Positions 10,701-22,626 of a stretch of 64,000 nt of DNA are shown here, one piece after another (the first letter of the stretch is position 1; each line of letters starts with the position of its first letter). Under the pieces are notes generated by a model. The model did not search any database. It was not told where the DNA came from and saw only the letters and a program-made list of their open reading frames with translations. The translations under genes and the position numbers were made by a program. The DNA is from Calycina herbarum (Eukaryota; Ascomycota; Leotiomycetes; Helotiales; Pezizellaceae), in the NCBI GenBank assembly GCA_001414485.1, contig LLEY01000213.1, positions 1 through 64,000 of the forward strand, given 5' to 3'.

Positions 10701-13216
10701 AAGAGGTAGCGCTAACCTCGTTCTAGCCTTATAGTTATAAATACGAACCTATATATTTATATTAGCTAAAAGTTATTATCTTAGCTTTCTAGTCGATATC
10801 TAGATTATATTCCTTAATCTATAATATACTAAGTATTACTTCCTTATCTTCTATTCTTATAATATCGAATTATATATCTAAATAGTATCCTTTAATACTA
10901 GTTTTTATAGAGATAGTCTATTAGTTAATAATTCTATCCTAGTATACTATATTCGTTCTATTAACTATTCTTAAATAGTATAGTTTTATTTTATTAATTA
11001 GAACGTTTAGCTTCTTTAAAGCTATTAGAGAAAGATAGTTATCTATTACTTCTAAGTCGATTATAACTTAGAGTTCCTTTTCTTATATTCTCGCGGTTAC
11101 TATTAACTACCTACTATAGTCTAAAGTAGTATTTATTTCTAGCTTAACGAAATAGATATTAAACCCTTGTTTAAGTGTTTCCTCTTCCCTAGATATTAAG
11201 AAGAATATTACCTTCTCTTTATCTACTGTAGCTATCTTATATATCCTTTTATATTCTACTATTTCAGCTAGTTCTAGTAGTGTTCCTATAAAGTATCTCT
11301 CTATTAACTAGTCTAATATAGTTCTTAGGTAAAATCGTATCTATTTAGCTATAGTTTAGTATATTATATTAGTAGACTATAATTCTCCGACAGCTAGAGA
11401 GTATAGCTTTCTAGTATAGGTTTCTATCTACTAGTCTAATTCAGCTTCCCTCGTTTCCTAAAAAAGTATATTAAATACTCTTTTAGAACCTAATTTCTAG
11501 AATATTAATCCTTCTTTTCTAACTAGAGCGATTACTACGTACTTCCTATCTACCTCTAGTTTAACTTCTTTTTTAAGAGAAAGCGTTTCTTAGAAAGGTG
11601 TCTTTAGATAGCCTATAAATCCTCTAAGCGTTTCCTAGTACTATTTACTACTTCTGTTCTAAATAGCTTAGACTATCTACACGTCTCTTATAGCAGGGTA
11701 ACTAGGAAATTCTATTAGTCGTTGTCCGTGTTCTAGTCTCTTAAACTCGATAGTCTCTCGACTAGTGATTTAGCTAACTATAGTTATTAATTCTAGATTA
11801 TTATTTATAATTACGTAACTTATTAAGAGAGTCGGTTTTAGTCCCTAGGTAGTATAAGAGCTCTAGAAATCGGGTTTCTAGTTGTCTATACTTACTTATC
11901 GATTCTCTCTTTTAAACGTTCTTATAAAAGCCTAGGTTTCTCTAACCTCGGGTCCTATATCTCGGAGTTCTTCCTCTTCTAAGTTAGAAGATAAGTCTAA
12001 TAATTCTTCTAAAGAGCTAGTAGAGGATAGTGATTTATACTCGGCTTAGAGGAGTAAAGTATACTTCTTATCTACTTCTAAGTATATATTATAATATTTC
12101 TTAAGAATAAGGTTACTACTATTATCTATAGACTATGTGCTATATTCTTACGCTTCGTATTCCTTCTTAGTTAATTCGATTCTTTTAAGTAGTACTACTT
12201 CTTTTTAGAGTATAGTATTAACTTGTTTTTTCTCTTTAGAATTAGCTTTCTTACCGTAGTCGCTTACTCTATAGCCTAAAAGGCTATATAAGTAGTATAG
12301 ATTCTACTTACGTCGTCGGTTTCGTTTCTATTAAGAAAGTCTATCTTTCTTTTAGAAAGGTTTCTTCTAGGTAGTACTTGCTTTACAACCTCTCTTATAT
12401 TAGTATCGATTTGATTTTAAATAACTCTTACTCTTATTACTTTTCTATAACGTGCTTTTCTTAAATTTCTATAGGCGATTATCTAGCTAGATTACTACTT
12501 CTAATATCTAAATAATATTATAGAAGATTATATTTTACTTTACTATTTCTTTATAGAGATATGTTTTTAACCTTCTATAAAATAATTCTATTAGAGTAGT
12601 TATATTCTATCTAGTCTTGTTTTTATATCTTTAAAAGTTATTAGTATAGTTAATTATTAATCTAGTTTATTTTAAATCTAAGAGTTTATATATAGCTGTC
12701 TATACTATATCGAAATCTCTAAATATTTAATAAATAGATTATTTAAATCTAGTCTAGAACTTAAATATTATCTAGGTAGTATCTATTAATCTGTTATTAT
12801 TAAGGTTAGTGAAAAGATTCTCTAGGTATAGCTATACCTATTCTAACGCCGATCTTCTAAGATATAAGACTATGAAAATAGAGCGTAAGTTATAATTGTT
12901 TATAAACTTCTTATAGTTAAAACTAAAGTAGATATCTATTTAAAGAAGGAACGAATTAAGTTCTTTACGCTTTTTATAGTATATATCTAGTATTTTAACT
13001 TTAATAGTTTCAAGTATCTTAATCTTATATAGTTCTAGTACGTCTAGTATACTAATATTATCGTTATTATCCTTAGTATCTTAGGAGACGACCGGTGTTA
13101 CTGCTGCCGTTGCTATAGCGAGGTTGATTCGGCTAGTACTAGGGCTAGCTAGCGTAGTAGGTAGTTTTAAAGTTATAAGAGCTATAGCGACTAAACTTCT
13201 AAGTAGGTACTTAAAG

Positions 13217-13671
13217 TATAACGAAACTTAAACTAACTAAACAAAGGTAACTAAGTCTTAAAGGATTAGTATATAATAAGAAGTATAGATACACTAGGTT
13301 ATTTACTTAGAAGTAAACTCGTTACTTATATTAAAGATATTAAATAAGATAATAAGATTAATAACTAAGTTAAGTACGAAGCTCTTAACTAAGTAGTAGA
13401 CGTGCTAGTCTATATAGAACTTCTATACTTATAGAGTCTACTTCTAAGAGAGTTCTAACGATAGAGTCCGACTTCTACCTCTAAGACTTCTCTAAATAGA
13501 ACTCTATTACCTAACTACTCCTAACCGAGTTACGTAATACAACTATAATAAGATCTATAGATTATATATCTAATATATTTAATCCTTACTTCCCGGGTTT
13601 TCTATAGTACTTGTCCTATTAGAGCGTCGCCTAGACTTTACTTATCACGTGCTAACACGTGATTCGTAATA
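13217..13671 (-). repeat. 5' LTR of gypsy element B (455 bp)
   Basis: Same length as its partner at 6806. It ends with an almost intact CACGTGCTAACACGTG palindrome before GATTCGTAATA. The gag leader lies directly to its left. Confidence 0.88.
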
Positions 13672-13922
13672 TTAAAGAGGCGTCTTCAAAAGTTGATAGT
13701 ATTATAATTATTTCTCTAAGATACTATACTCTTCTATAGCTTATCTTTAGGCCGACTATTTCTTTAGAAGAAATCTTTTAAAACTTTATAGCTTCTATAT
13801 ATCGCTATTATTTTAACGAATTCTTTTAAATTATCTCCTCTTTCTATATATTTCTTCTTATACTTTATATCTTCTAAATATAAACTTCTTTCTAAAGAAA
13901 GCTTCTAATATATTACCGCTTT

Positions 13923-14100
13923 TAGTATTCTAAAATTATATATACGGATATACTATTAGCTCCAGCTCTCTTTCTACTATAAATAATAGATATAATTCTA
14001 AATAAGATTCGCGACTTTCCTAGAGATAGGTTAATACTACTAAATTTTAGCAGAGTTAACTATAGAGATCTAAGCTCTTATTTAAATAATTAAGTTATAG
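13923..14100 (+). repeat. RIPped copy of the F-box gene upstream region
   Basis: Matches 14908-15049 joined to 22292-22335, the two sides of the element C insertion. Shared landmarks include GGATATACTATTAGCT, TTTCTACTATAAATAATAGA, GATTCGCGACTTTCCT and TCTAAGCTC. This copy has no retrotransposon in it, so it shows the pre-insertion arrangement, and it is more RIPped than its partner. Confidence 0.7.
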
Positions 14101-14907
14101 TTAATCTATAAAATATAAAGCTTAGTATAGTTATCTTATTATATAAAAATAGACTAGTAATTAGGTAAGATATAGCTTTCTTTTTCGCCTAAGTAAAACG
14201 TTTAATATTACTTTATATATAAACTTTTAGTTTCTTTCTTTTATTAGACTCGTTTATAAGCTACTTCTAATCCTAGAATAACTTAGTAGTTAGAAGTGCT
14301 CTTCTAAGGTAGAACTTACTCTAGAATAATATTCCTACGACACGAGGAATTCTATAGTTCTAGGAGTATTAGATAACCTGCTCTAGATTTGATTTAGTTC
14401 TAATAAAGAGATCCTAGCTTAATTTATTATCTAGGACTTTCGTTCTAGTCTCTAGATAATCTTAGAATACTATTAGTTATAGAAAGAAATCAGTTATAGG
14501 ATATATATTATAGGATAGTACGTGTAGGATAAGCCTACTCTGACAGAGGCTGTTCTAAGTAGTTGTTTGTCCTAGATAGTCTGTCCTAGATATCTATTTA
14601 TCCTAGGACAAATATACTAGAACAGATTTAGGTCTAGGATTGTTTACCTAGTATACTAACTGCCCTAGGACTTATCTGAATATAGGATAAGTGTTCTATC
14701 TAATCTTTTGTCAGAGGACAATAGTTCTAGGCAATTATAACTATTAGGATAGGAAGACGAGTCTTTCGAGCTTTTAGATATTAGGTATAGTATACTAACT
14801 ACTCTGAGACTTATCTAAATAGGATAAGTAATTACGATTCTAATACTCTACTAAAAATCATTTTGATTTTGTTTACTTTTTCTTAGAACCTTCTATAACT
14901 AATTAAA

Positions 14908-15049
14908 GTAACGTATTCTAAATTATATACGCGGATATACTATTAGCTCTAGCTCTCTTTCTACTATAAATAATAGATCTGGATTCGCGACTTTCCTGTT
15001 AGTAGATTAACACTATCGACTTTTAGCAGAGTTGACCACTACTACGGGG
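14908..15049 (+). repeat. Left half of repeat interrupted by element C
   Basis: Continues at 22292 on the other side of the gypsy element (after the CGGGG target duplication). It is the less mutated partner of 13923-14100. Confidence 0.7.
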
Positions 15050-15511
15050 TGTCACGAATCACGTGCCAGCACGTGATAAAGTGAAGTCCAGGCGACGCTC
15101 TAATAGGACGAGCACTATTATAACCCTAAGAGGAAGAAAGGATTGAATATAGTAGGATATATAATCCTAGGATCTTATTACAGTTATATCACGTGACTCG
15201 GTTAAAAGCAGTTAGGTAATAGAGTCCAGTTTTAAGAAGCCCTGGAAATAGAGTCGGACTCTATCTTTAGAACTCCTACTAAGTAGAACTCTAATATAAA
15301 CAGAAGGTTCTATATAAGACTAGTACGTCTACTATTAGATAGGAGCTTCGTACTTAACTTTAGTTATTAATCTTATTATCTTATTTAATATCTTTAATAT
15401 AAGTAACGAGTTTACTTCTAAGTAAATAACCTAGCGTATCTATACTTCTTACTTATATACTAACCTTCGAGACTTAGTTATCTTTGTTTAGTTTGTTTAA
15501 GTTTTGTTATA
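15050..15511 (+). repeat. 5' LTR of element C (462 bp)
   Basis: Starts TGTCACGAATC and ends TTTTGTTATA. A palindrome ATCACGTGC-CA-GCACGTGAT lies at 15058-15077. A TATATAAGA box lies in the middle. Compared with the 3' LTR, differences are transitions. Here the 5' part is less RIPped and the 3' part more RIPped. Confidence 0.93.
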
Positions 15512-15542
15512 CTTTAAGCACCTGCTTAGAAGTTTAGTTGCT

Positions 15543-18500
15543 ATGGCCCTAGCAACCCCTGTAGCAGCTAGCTCGAATACTAGTCGAGTCAACGTCGTAG
15601 GAACATCTGGAAGTGCTACTAGAAGAACACCTGCCGGTATATAGTTAACTAGGAACGACGATAATATTAGTATACCGGATATACCTAAGCCTTATAAGGT
15701 CGAAGTACTTGAATCTATTAAAGTTAAGATACTAGACACGTATTATAGAAAGCGAAAGGAACTCGACTTATTCCTTCTTTAAATAGATATCTACTTTAAC
15801 TTTAATTCTAATAAGTTCGAAGGTAATTATAACTTACGAACTATCTTCGCTATCTCCTACCTTAGGGGATTAGCATTAGAATAGGCCTAGCTATACTTAG
15901 AGAACTTCTTTAAGAATAAGAATAAAGACGGAAAGATGGAATTAACTAAGATTATATTTAAATCTTAGAGAGGATTTAAGACAACTATTAAGAAAGTCTT
16001 CGAAGACTTCGACGTGATCTAAACAGCTATATATAAGCTTTTAGAGTTATACTAAACCGGATCTGTAATAGATTACGTTAACGAGTTTTAACGCTATAGA
16101 ACAAAATTAGGATAGGATACTATTACTCTTATAGAACTCTTCTATAGAGGATTAAAGGTATATATCTATAAGGAAATAGCTAAGTAGAATATATAGTTCT
16201 TAACTATTATAGATATAATTAAGGAAGTTGTCTAGTTAGATAACCGCTTATGCGAATTTAGGAAGAGTAACCCTAAGCACGGAGAAAAGAGTTAAAGGTT
16301 AGGAAAGTAGAAGCACTCTTATACTAATAAATATAGTAAGGAGGCAAACGCTATATAGAAGAAAACCTTTTCGAAGAAAGAAGGACTTTCCTAAGAGTAG
16401 CGAAATCGTCGACGTAAGTAGAACTTATATTACAACTGTAGCCTCTCTAGCTATAGAGTAAATAAGTATAGTAAGAAGAAAGACTCTAATAGAAAGGGAC
16501 GAATCAACGCTACGGTCTATAAAGAAGTAGTATTACTTGATAAAATTAAACTTATAGATAAGAAACTCGAAGCCCGAGGATATAGTATATAAATTAAAAT
16601 AAACATTATAGATATAATAGTAGATGTTATATACTTATAGCTAAATAAAGGAATTAAGTTATAAGTTAGTAGAGTATAGAATACTAATAATAATAGGGAT
16701 CTACTTTTTAAAGAAAATTACGATATATAGTTAGAAATAGATTATAAATCTCCTCTTTAAGTAGAATATAAATTACTACTATTAATAAGTTTATTAGAGT
16801 TATTAAAGTTAGAATCTAACTTACTAGAAGTAAATCCTAGAATATATAAACCTAAAGAAGGAGAAACATAGGTATTTATTAGGACCTTTAAGAGAGGGAA
16901 TAGATAGGTATATATAGAAGGATAAAAACCTGATTTCTAGAGCTTATATTCTACTTAAGAAGTTAATTCTACTATCTTAACTACTTATAAGATAGTAAGT
17001 AATAATTAAGATCGAGTAACTATAGTTAGCTCTATTACTAAGAGGGAAACTATTAAGTTTAAAGAACCGGGACTAGAATAGATAATACTGAATAACTACC
17101 TAGAGGAGGGAGATCTATAGATAGTTACTAATTTAAAGAATAATACTGTTAAATAGTAGTAGTATTACCTAGAAGGATTCGATAAATATAATAGGTGTCT
17201 AAAGTCGGATATAACTACCTACCTATCTAGTTAAAATTAGAAGTTAGTAATTAACGAAAAATATTAGATATTAAGGGTTAGAAAAGGAGTTATAATAGTA
17301 TTTAAAGGATTAGGAGATTAGCGAATGTTTAGGGTTACTAAGGTAGACCTCTAGGCTAATCTAATCTAGGAATTCTACTAACCTATAAAGAGTAAACAGT
17401 AGACTACTAAGATATTATATAGAGTAACTGTTAAATAGGTTCGGTATAAACTACGACTATTATTAGACTAGTCTATAGAAAGACGTTTTATAGGAATACT
17501 TCTAGAACCTAAGAGAACTGTAGAAGATAGTCTAGTATATAAAGTAGCTTTTTCTAATAATAAAAAAGTAATATTCTTTCTAAGCTCTTAGAAAGGAGAT
17601 AATAGTAAGAGAAGATTTAAGGTTTATTATATTAAACTAGAAAATTATACTACTATAGGAGAGTTAAACGCTATATCTAGAGAAAATCAACTTATAGTAA
17701 TAGCGAGGATAAGAGGAAAGGAACTCTAAATCTTAATTAATTCTAGAGTAATAGGTAATTTCCTTTCCTTAGTAGCTTAGAAGAAGCTAAACGTCCTAAT
17801 CAAAGGTATAAGGCTATACTACTTAGGAGTAGTTAATAGAATAGACGTTATATACTAAGATAGAATTATCGATTAGTAAACTATTCTAATAAAGATTACT
17901 ATTAAAGAATACTACTTAAATATATAATTCGATATTATTAAAATAGAGAACAAGGAAGCGATACTTAGTATACTATAGATTTAAGAACATAATCTAGATA
18001 TTAACTAAAAGGCTCGGAAAATAACCTTTAGTCGATATAATTATATAGGTTCGTAATTATAACTATAAGGCTAGAACAAGGTTAGCGCCACCTCTTCTAA
18101 GACGCTAGAACACCTTGTCTAGGGTTCTCTATAGGTTAGCGAGACAGCTAATAACGAAATACCTATATAGTATAGAGAATTTAAGGCTTTGTTTAAAAAC
18201 CTAGAAGATTTATAAGCCTTACTAGAACATTGCTTATAGGATTATAAGATTAAATTAAAAGAGAGTTATTATCTCTTGAAGTAGAAGCTTCGGTTATATA
18301 ACTAGAAAAGCCTATAGAGAATAGAAAGTTATATAAAAGAAGGTATTAAGAAGAGATATATTAGAAAATCTAAGTTGCTAATTACCTTAAATATACTTAT
18401 TATTAAGAAGAAAGACAACCTAGATAAGAGAGTATATATTAATTACTAAGAAGTAAATCACGCTATAGTTAAGGACGCTTATCTACTACTACCTAGCTAA

Positions 18501-21500
18501 TACTTATAGAATAAGTTAGGTAAAGTAGTACGATTTACGAAATTAGATTAATAAAACGCTTATAGACTTATATAAATAAAAGTCGGAGATAAATAGAAGA
18601 TAGTATTTACTTTACTATTAAGCCTTTACGAATATATAGTTATACTATTTAGACTTTATAACGTACTAGCTATATATTAGAGATAAAATAATAATATTTT
18701 AGAAGATCTTTTAAGAGTAATAGTAATCTATTACTTAGATAATATCCTAATCTTCTTAGAAAAAGAAGAAGAATATAAGAGATATATTAAAGAAGTTTTA
18801 TAATAACTTATAAAAGTAAACTCTTAGTTAAAACTCTTAAAATATAAGTTTAGAGTAACTTAGACACTTTTCCTAAGATAAGTATTTAGCTTAGAGAAAA
18901 TAGAAATAGATCTAGTAAAGATTTAAGATATCTTAAACTAGAAGTTATTAGAGAATATAAAAGATATATAGTCCTTCCTTAGATTTATAAACTTCTACTA
19001 TCTATTTATATAAGACTATATAAAGATTACTAAACTAATAATAGTACTAGTTAAGAAAGCTATTAAATTTATTTAGAATAAATAGGCTAAGGACGCTTTT
19101 TAAAGGATTAAAGTAAGTGTGATAGCTCGCTATTAAGAATAAGAGTTGCTAAGGTTATATACGTACCAGATAGGATACGGTTCAGGGTATAGGAATGCCA
19201 AGGGTTACGTAGAATATAAGGATTACGTATTCGAGTATCGGAATGTCCGGTTCGAACCTCCGAGTCTATTGTTATTATCCGAACTCTTTTGTATATAGAT
19301 ACTCTTACTCTTAGTATCGGGAAAGGTTAATTTGATCTTTTCCTTCGTGTTTAGAGCCTAGTATCTAAGCATGTTATTCTACGAAACGCACTTCTATATA
19401 CCTCTTTTATAGTATTATCTGTTTCGTGCCGTTATAGTAAGGTTTATAGAAAACCCTATTCTATACGACTTCGATATAGAAAAACCGAGTATAATTAAAA
19501 CAGACGCCTTAGATATATTAGTAGGTACGATTTACCTATAACTAAATAGAAAAGAGAAACTTATACCTATTATATATTATTCTAAAATATTTAACCTAGT
19601 ATAATAAAACTATAGTATCTTTAATAAAGAACTACTTACTATAGTATTAGCTTTAGAATATTAGAGAATCTATTTATAGCTAGTAAAATACTAAGTTACG
19701 ATTCTATCTAACTATAAGAACCTTAGAACATTTATAATAACTAAGGAACTTATAACTAGATAGTTAGCTAGATAGGTAGAGATATTAGAAGGATTTAATA
19801 TTATTATTTAATATATAAAGAGGACGTTAAATACTCGAGCTAATACTCTTAGCTAGAAACCTAGATATAAGAGAGATAAAGAGTATAAGAAGATTATAAT
19901 CTTAAAAACTCTTAAAAATAGAGACTTAGTACTTACTATATATAAAATAGTAGTAATAAATAATATCTAGATAGATAAAATTCAAAATATATACGAAGGT
20001 TATAACTAGTATATAAAAGGGAAACTATAGGTTCCTAGCTCGTATATAAAGGAGTTTATATAAGAATACTATACTACGTCTACTTATAGATACTAAGGAA
20101 TTCACAGAACCCTTTAGAGAATAAGATAATATTACTATATTAATCGATTATCTATAATAGTTAAGGAAGTAATAGTAGAATATAATACCTATACTAGGAA
20201 TAAGGCCTCCTACTATACACCTTATAGATAGATAAACACTACTCTAATACTATAAATACCTTAGAGATTAATATCTATAGATTTTATTATTAAATTACTA
20301 AAATCTAAAGATTCGATAATAGGAGTTAAGTATAACTCGATCCTAGTTATTATAGAACGACTTACGAAGTATATAATTTTAATAGTATATATAGAATTAA
20401 GTATAGCTAAGGAATTAGTATTTATATTCCTTAGAGAGGTAATCTTAAGACATAGACTACTTAAAGAAATACTCTTAGATAGAGATAAGCTCTTTACCTT
20501 GAAATTTTAGATTGCTCTTATAGAATAATTAGATACGAAAAGGAAGCTTTCTATAGCTTTTTACTCTTAAATAAATAGAGGAAATAAACGGATAAATTAA
20601 ATAGTTAAAACATACCTTTATTATTATATAAACTACTAGTAAGACAACTAAGTAGAACTACTACTCTTAGTATAGTTTACCTATAATAGTTTAATAATAG
20701 AAATAATACTTATTATACTATTCTATACTAACTTTAGATATAAATTATTAGTATATCGAGAACTACTATCTACGATTATTAATAACTAACTTACTCGTAT
20801 TTAAGTCTTAAAAATTAAAAGTCTATATAAGGAACTTATAGAGGATTTATAGTTCGTAGCTAAAAGAAACGCGTACTACTATAATAAACGACGTAGTTAG
20901 AAGCTAATACTAAAAGAGGAGAATAAGGTCTACTTAGTATAAAAGAACATCGATATAAAAAGACTAAGTAATAAACTAGACTATAAAAAACTTAGACTAT
21001 TTAAAATTAAATAAGTTAAGAGACCTTTAAATTATAAATTAGTATTACTAAAGATAATAAATATCTATCTAGTATTCTATATATCCTTACTCGAACCAGT
21101 ACTACTAAGGGCACTACTAGCTCTACTTACGGAAATCTAACTAGTAAACCTAAACGCTAAGTACGAAGTTAAGAGGATTCTTAACTATAAACTTATTAGA
21201 GAATAAGTTAAATATTTAGTTAAATAGTTAAATTACCTATATTTAGAGAATACTTAGGAACTAAAAAGTAATCTTAACTATTGCCTAAGAGAACTTTAGA
21301 AGTTCTACTAACAAAACCTAGAGCTGCCTAGAACTTAGGACTAGGGTTAGATAAGGATATATTATTAGAAAGTACCTATTTAACGAAAGGAGCTATCTCG
21401 AAGATAGGAAACTAGGAAGAAGAGGACTCGAGAGAAGGACTCGAAGGAGGAGGACTCGGAGGAGTAATAGGGAATCGTTTACGTATAGAGCTAAAGAAAA

Positions 21501-21700
21501 ATCGATACATAGGTTTTTAAGGCCTAGAAGTAGAAACGTTAAGGTAACTAGGGCTATCGTAGAACCTTTTCAACCAAATGTACTTAGAACAACGAGAGGA
21601 CTTAGAGAGCTCTAGAAAACATCGACGAGACTGTTTGCGACAAAAAGAACAGGTTATTATTAGACGTTATACAGATTTAATTTATATAGTAAGAGCTAGA
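15543..21700 (+). pseudogene. gag-pol of element C, RIPped
   Basis: Translation from ATG 15543 gives a gag-like protein with a decayed CCHC zinc knuckle near 16428-16483, in which YNCS remains and other Cys have become Tyr. RT carries Y-L-D-N-I-L at 18729-18749, with the second catalytic Asp changed to Asn. RNase H resumes after the solo LTR with YDFD.EKPS and a TDA motif. The integrase zinc domain lies near 20100-20220 (RNKASYYTPY), followed by the core. The chromodomain at 21159-21285 reads KYEVKRIL..., with stops exactly where the conserved Gln and Trp residues fall. This is an inactive fossil; its value is in documenting RIP. Confidence 0.9.
19118..19436 (+). repeat. Solo LTR (319 bp) in RNase H of element C
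   Basis: Flanked by a perfect 5-bp duplication GTAAG (19113-19117 and 19437-19441). Without it and one GTAAG, the RNase H frame becomes continuous. It starts TGTGATAG and ends GTTATA. Its right half matches the LTR of element F at 54223-54424 (shared TTCTATATACCTCTTTTATAGTA-type block, first 20 bases alike). It is far less RIPped than the surrounding element, so it inserted later or was too short for efficient RIP. Confidence 0.88.
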
Positions 21701-21732
21701 CGCTCTTTTCGTTTAGTATATAAAGAAGACAC
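21290..21732 (-). pseudogene. Antisense cysteine-cluster ORF inside element C
   Basis: Antisense to pol, between the chromodomain and the 3' LTR. The frame starts near 21732 (GTG TCT TCT, aligned with ATG TCT TCT in element B) and reads KRKERLALTI, then TCSFCRKQSRRCFLELSKSS, RCSKYIWLKRFYD, a Pro/Ser-rich stretch, and a C-terminal segment with NNISLSNPSP and FVSRTSKV. It shows C-x2-C-x6-C followed by C-x2-(C/Y)-x6-(C/Y). The frame aligns residue by residue with element B, differing mostly by RIP-type changes, and overlaps the 3' end of pol by about 100 bp. A zinc-binding accessory protein is an inference; overlap with real coding on the other strand could also hold the frame open. Confidence 0.45.
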
Positions 21733-21824
21733 GGTTATATATAAAGGAAGGTCGATATCTTTCTAACGACATATTTTAGGTTTGTATTCTAGTATAGGGA
21801 CACGCTAGGCTAAGAAGGGGATAG

Positions 21825-22286
21825 TGTCACGAATCACGTGCTAGCACGTAATAAAGTGAAGTCCAGGCGACGCCCTAACAGGACGAGTACTATTATAACC
21901 CTAAGAGGAAGAAAGGATTGAATGTAGTAGGATATACAATCCTAGGATCTTATTATAGTTATATTACGTAACTCGGTTAAAAGCAGTTAGGTGATAGAGT
22001 CCAGTTTTAAGGAGCCCTGGAAATGGAGTCGGACTCTATCTTCGGGACTCCTGCTAAGCAGGACTCTAACATGAACGGAAGGTTCTATATAAGACTGGCA
22101 CGTCTGCTATTAGATAGGAGCTTCGTGCTTAACTTTAGTTATCAATCTTATCATCTTGTTTAACATCTTTGATACAAGTAACGAGTTCACTTCTAAGTGA
22201 ACAACCCGGCGCATCTGTACTTCTTACCTGCATACCAACCTTCGAGACTTAGTCATCTTTGTTTAGTTCGTTTGAGTTTCGTTACA
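21825..22286 (+). repeat. 3' LTR of element C (462 bp)
   Basis: Its last roughly 250 bp keep full CpA/TpG content, e.g. GGCACGTCTGC at 22099, while the 5' LTR has TpA at these sites. Its first part is more RIPped than in the 5' LTR. It ends GTTTCGTTACA, the unmutated terminus. Confidence 0.93.
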
Positions 22287-22291
22287 CGGGG

Positions 22292-22626
22292 GTCTAAGCT
22301 CCTATTTGAATAATTGAGTTATAATTACTCCGTACTTCCCAACTTAATCGCACTACCTAATTTCGATTTTAACCTCAACCTTAACAACGGCGCGAGAAAT
22401 TGTCAATCTCCTCGTGCCCTAGGAGGTTAGAGATTTGTCCTATGTAAGCAAACGACTGAGAGAAGTATACTTGCCAACCCTCTTCCGATGCGTCAAGTTC
22501 CAATTTTCAGAGGCCGGATTCGACGGACTCCCAAAACTCATCGAGTTAGCTGCTCGCTACCATGTCGCCTCCTTTACTTACGAAGTTCCAGAACTGCTGA
22601 AGACTAAAGTCTATTTTGACACCTGA
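22292..22626 (+). pseudogene. F-box protein gene fragment
   Basis: The frame from 22396 reads EIVNLLVP, then a TAG stop, then EVRDLSYVSKRLREVYLP, LFRCVKFQFSEAGFDG, and ends YEVPELLKTKVYFDT followed by TGA at 22624-22626. The order P-x-EI...L....D...LS.VSKR-R....P.LFR is the usual F-box helix pattern of ascomycete F-box proteins, which recruit substrates to SCF ubiquitin ligases. Only the N-terminal F-box region is present (about 75 codons), whereas such proteins normally exceed 300 residues. It has a premature stop and lacks an N-terminal Met. 22292-22395 is its upstream sequence, separated from the rest by element C. I judge it a truncated pseudogene. Confidence 0.65.

Larger units (their letters stand above)
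6806..13671 (-). mobile_element. Gypsy chromovirus element B, RIPped, minus strand
   Basis: Two 455-bp LTRs (6806-7260 and 13217-13671) bound a 6.0-kb interior that reads on the minus strand. From the 5' LTR inward there is gag (about 12400-13180), then protease/RT, RNase H and integrase, and a chromodomain near 7800-7930. The RT motif at 10051-10068 reads Y-L-D-N-I, where gypsy RT normally has Y-L-D-D-I; GAT-to-AAT is a RIP-type change. The interior is aligned collinearly by eye with the plus-strand element at 15050-22286. Stops saturate the frame, so it is inactive. Flanking pentamers are CGTAT (6801-6805) and TTAAA (13672-13676); they do not match, so the ends may have recombined or been mutated. 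Confidence 0.88.
13672..15049. other. Degraded spacer with short repeats, target site of element C
   Basis: RIPped on its left half and recovering normal CpA/TpG from about 14850. No gene is recognised. A roughly 45-bp motif beginning GTATACTAACT occurs twice (14651 and 14790), each copy containing ACTTATC..GATAAG half-palindromes. TCCTAGGA-type words cluster at 14500-14700. Two copies of a longer flank repeat are listed separately. Confidence 0.55.
15050..22286 (+). mobile_element. Full-length gypsy chromovirus element C
   Basis: Both LTRs are 462 bp (15050-15511 and 21825-22286). A 5-bp target duplication CGGGG flanks the element (15045-15049 and 22287-22291). A purine tract AAGAAGGGGATAG precedes the 3' LTR. 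Interior order on the plus strand is gag, protease, RT, RNase H, integrase, chromodomain, the hallmark of chromoviruses. The frame is destroyed by TAA/TAG codons at Gln/Trp positions. A solo LTR of another family (19118-19436) interrupts RNase H. The insertion lies in the upstream region of the F-box remnant at 22396. Confidence 0.95.

Noticed and set aside
21578..21766. Plus-strand 62-codon frame in element C
   Set aside because: The opposite strand carries the Cys-cluster frame that is conserved in element B; this one is not conserved there.
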